DNA from: Methanothrix sp.
GTDB lineage: Archaea; Halobacteriota; Methanosarcinia; Methanotrichales; Methanotrichaceae
Direction: 5' to 3'
Assembly (NCBI GenBank): GCA_028688175.1
Contig: JAQTYS010000044.1
Span: forward strand, 1 to 14,013
Length of the DNA stretch: 14,013 bases
Position numbers and translations under genes: made by a program. The notes below the pieces were generated by a model that saw only the letters and a program-made list of their open reading frames with translations, had not been told where the DNA came from and ran no database searches. This document shows, one piece after another, positions 13,707 to 14,013 of this stretch (within the stretch, counting starts at the first letter, position 1; the number at the start of each line of letters is the position of its first letter).

Positions 13707-14013
13707 ATGGAAACTATATTTGATTTAAGGAATGTTTCTTACTCCTATGTAGGAAAGATCGACGCTCTTAAGGATGTAACCCTGAAGATAAAGCGCGGTG
13801 AGCAGGTCACCATTATAGGCTCCAATGGATGTGGAAAGTCGACGTTGTTGGCCATTTTGGATGGACTGGTTTATCCCAGCTCCGGCGAATTCTATGCCTT
13901 TGATAATTTAATATGCGAAGAAATCTTTGATGCCATCAAAGAAAATGAATTCCGGTCTTATTTCCGGACAAAGGTGGGATTCGTATTTCAAAACTCGGAT
14001 GTTCAGCTCTTCT
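13707..14013 (+). CDS. ECF-type transporter ATPase (CbiO/NikO-like), N-terminal part
   Basis: The first 102 codons of an ABC ATPase cut by the window edge. It opens METIFDLRNVSYSYVG, then has Walker A GSNGCGKST (38-46) and a Q-loop VGFVFQNSDVQLF (90-102, Gln95). The FQNxDxQLF form of the Q-loop is characteristic of energy-coupling-factor ATPases that power nickel, cobalt or vitamin uptake, as opposed to ordinary ABC importers. A small insertion (EEIFDAIKENEFRSYF) sits before the Q-loop. The ATG at 13707 gives the expected family N-terminus; the ATG at 13691 is out of frame. No strong Shine-Dalgarno site is visible. The membrane and substrate-binding components would be expected beyond the right edge or elsewhere. 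Nickel or cobalt is the likeliest cargo in a methanogen, but this is inference. Confidence 0.85.
   Translation, partial: METIFDLRNVSYSYVGKIDALKDVTLKIKRGEQVTIIGSNGCGKSTLLAILDGLVYPSSGEFYAFDNLICEEIFDAIKENEFRSYFRTKVGFVFQNSDVQLF

Overview
The window looks like a piece of a methanogenic archaeal chromosome, most likely from the Methanotrichales/Methanosarcinales (Methanothrix-like); that rank is inferred from gene content and style, not from a database match. The archaeal signs are a nurA-herA-mre11-rad50 operon, a geranylgeranyl-reductase-family flavoprotein, TATA boxes about 25-30 bp ahead of genes, GGTGA/GAGG-type Shine-Dalgarno sites and oligo-T terminators.

Layout. 21-371: small secreted protein. 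472-954: 5' part of a GC-rich nurA, broken after about 139 codons. 979-8016: a complete, tightly packed, AT-rich nurA-herA-mre11-rad50 operon. 8013-8057 (minus strand): the last 14 codons of a geranylgeranyl-reductase-like gene, with no body. About 8061-8732: 3' part of a GC-rich rad50. 8853-9950 (minus): metal/corrinoid substrate-binding protein. 9951-10347: AT-rich intergenic region. 10348-11694: erythromycin-esterase-family protein. 11708-12883 (minus): geranylgeranyl reductase family. 12920-13525 (minus): secreted protein of unknown role. 13707 to the end: start of an ECF-type (CbiO/NikO-like) transporter ATPase.

How the genes work together. NurA (nuclease), HerA (hexameric translocase), Mre11 (nuclease) and Rad50 (SMC-like ATPase with zinc hook) form the archaeal machine that resects DNA double-strand ends for recombination. 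The four genes overlap or nearly touch, as expected for one transcript.

Main discovery. The intact operon is flanked by the head of a second nurA on its left and the tail of a second rad50 on its right, in the same order and orientation. Both remnants have a different base composition (55-60% GC in sampled lines, against 33-38% inside the operon), and the rad50 copies are only about two-thirds identical in protein. This is the footprint expected if a host operon was displaced in place by an orthologous operon from a relative, leaving host stubs at both edges. The incoming segment carries about 90 bp upstream of its nurA and about 45 bp of a reductase gene end that abuts its rad50 tail to tail. 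The host's own reductase of the same family lies 3 kb further on in the same orientation, which suggests that rad50 and this reductase were once convergent neighbours.
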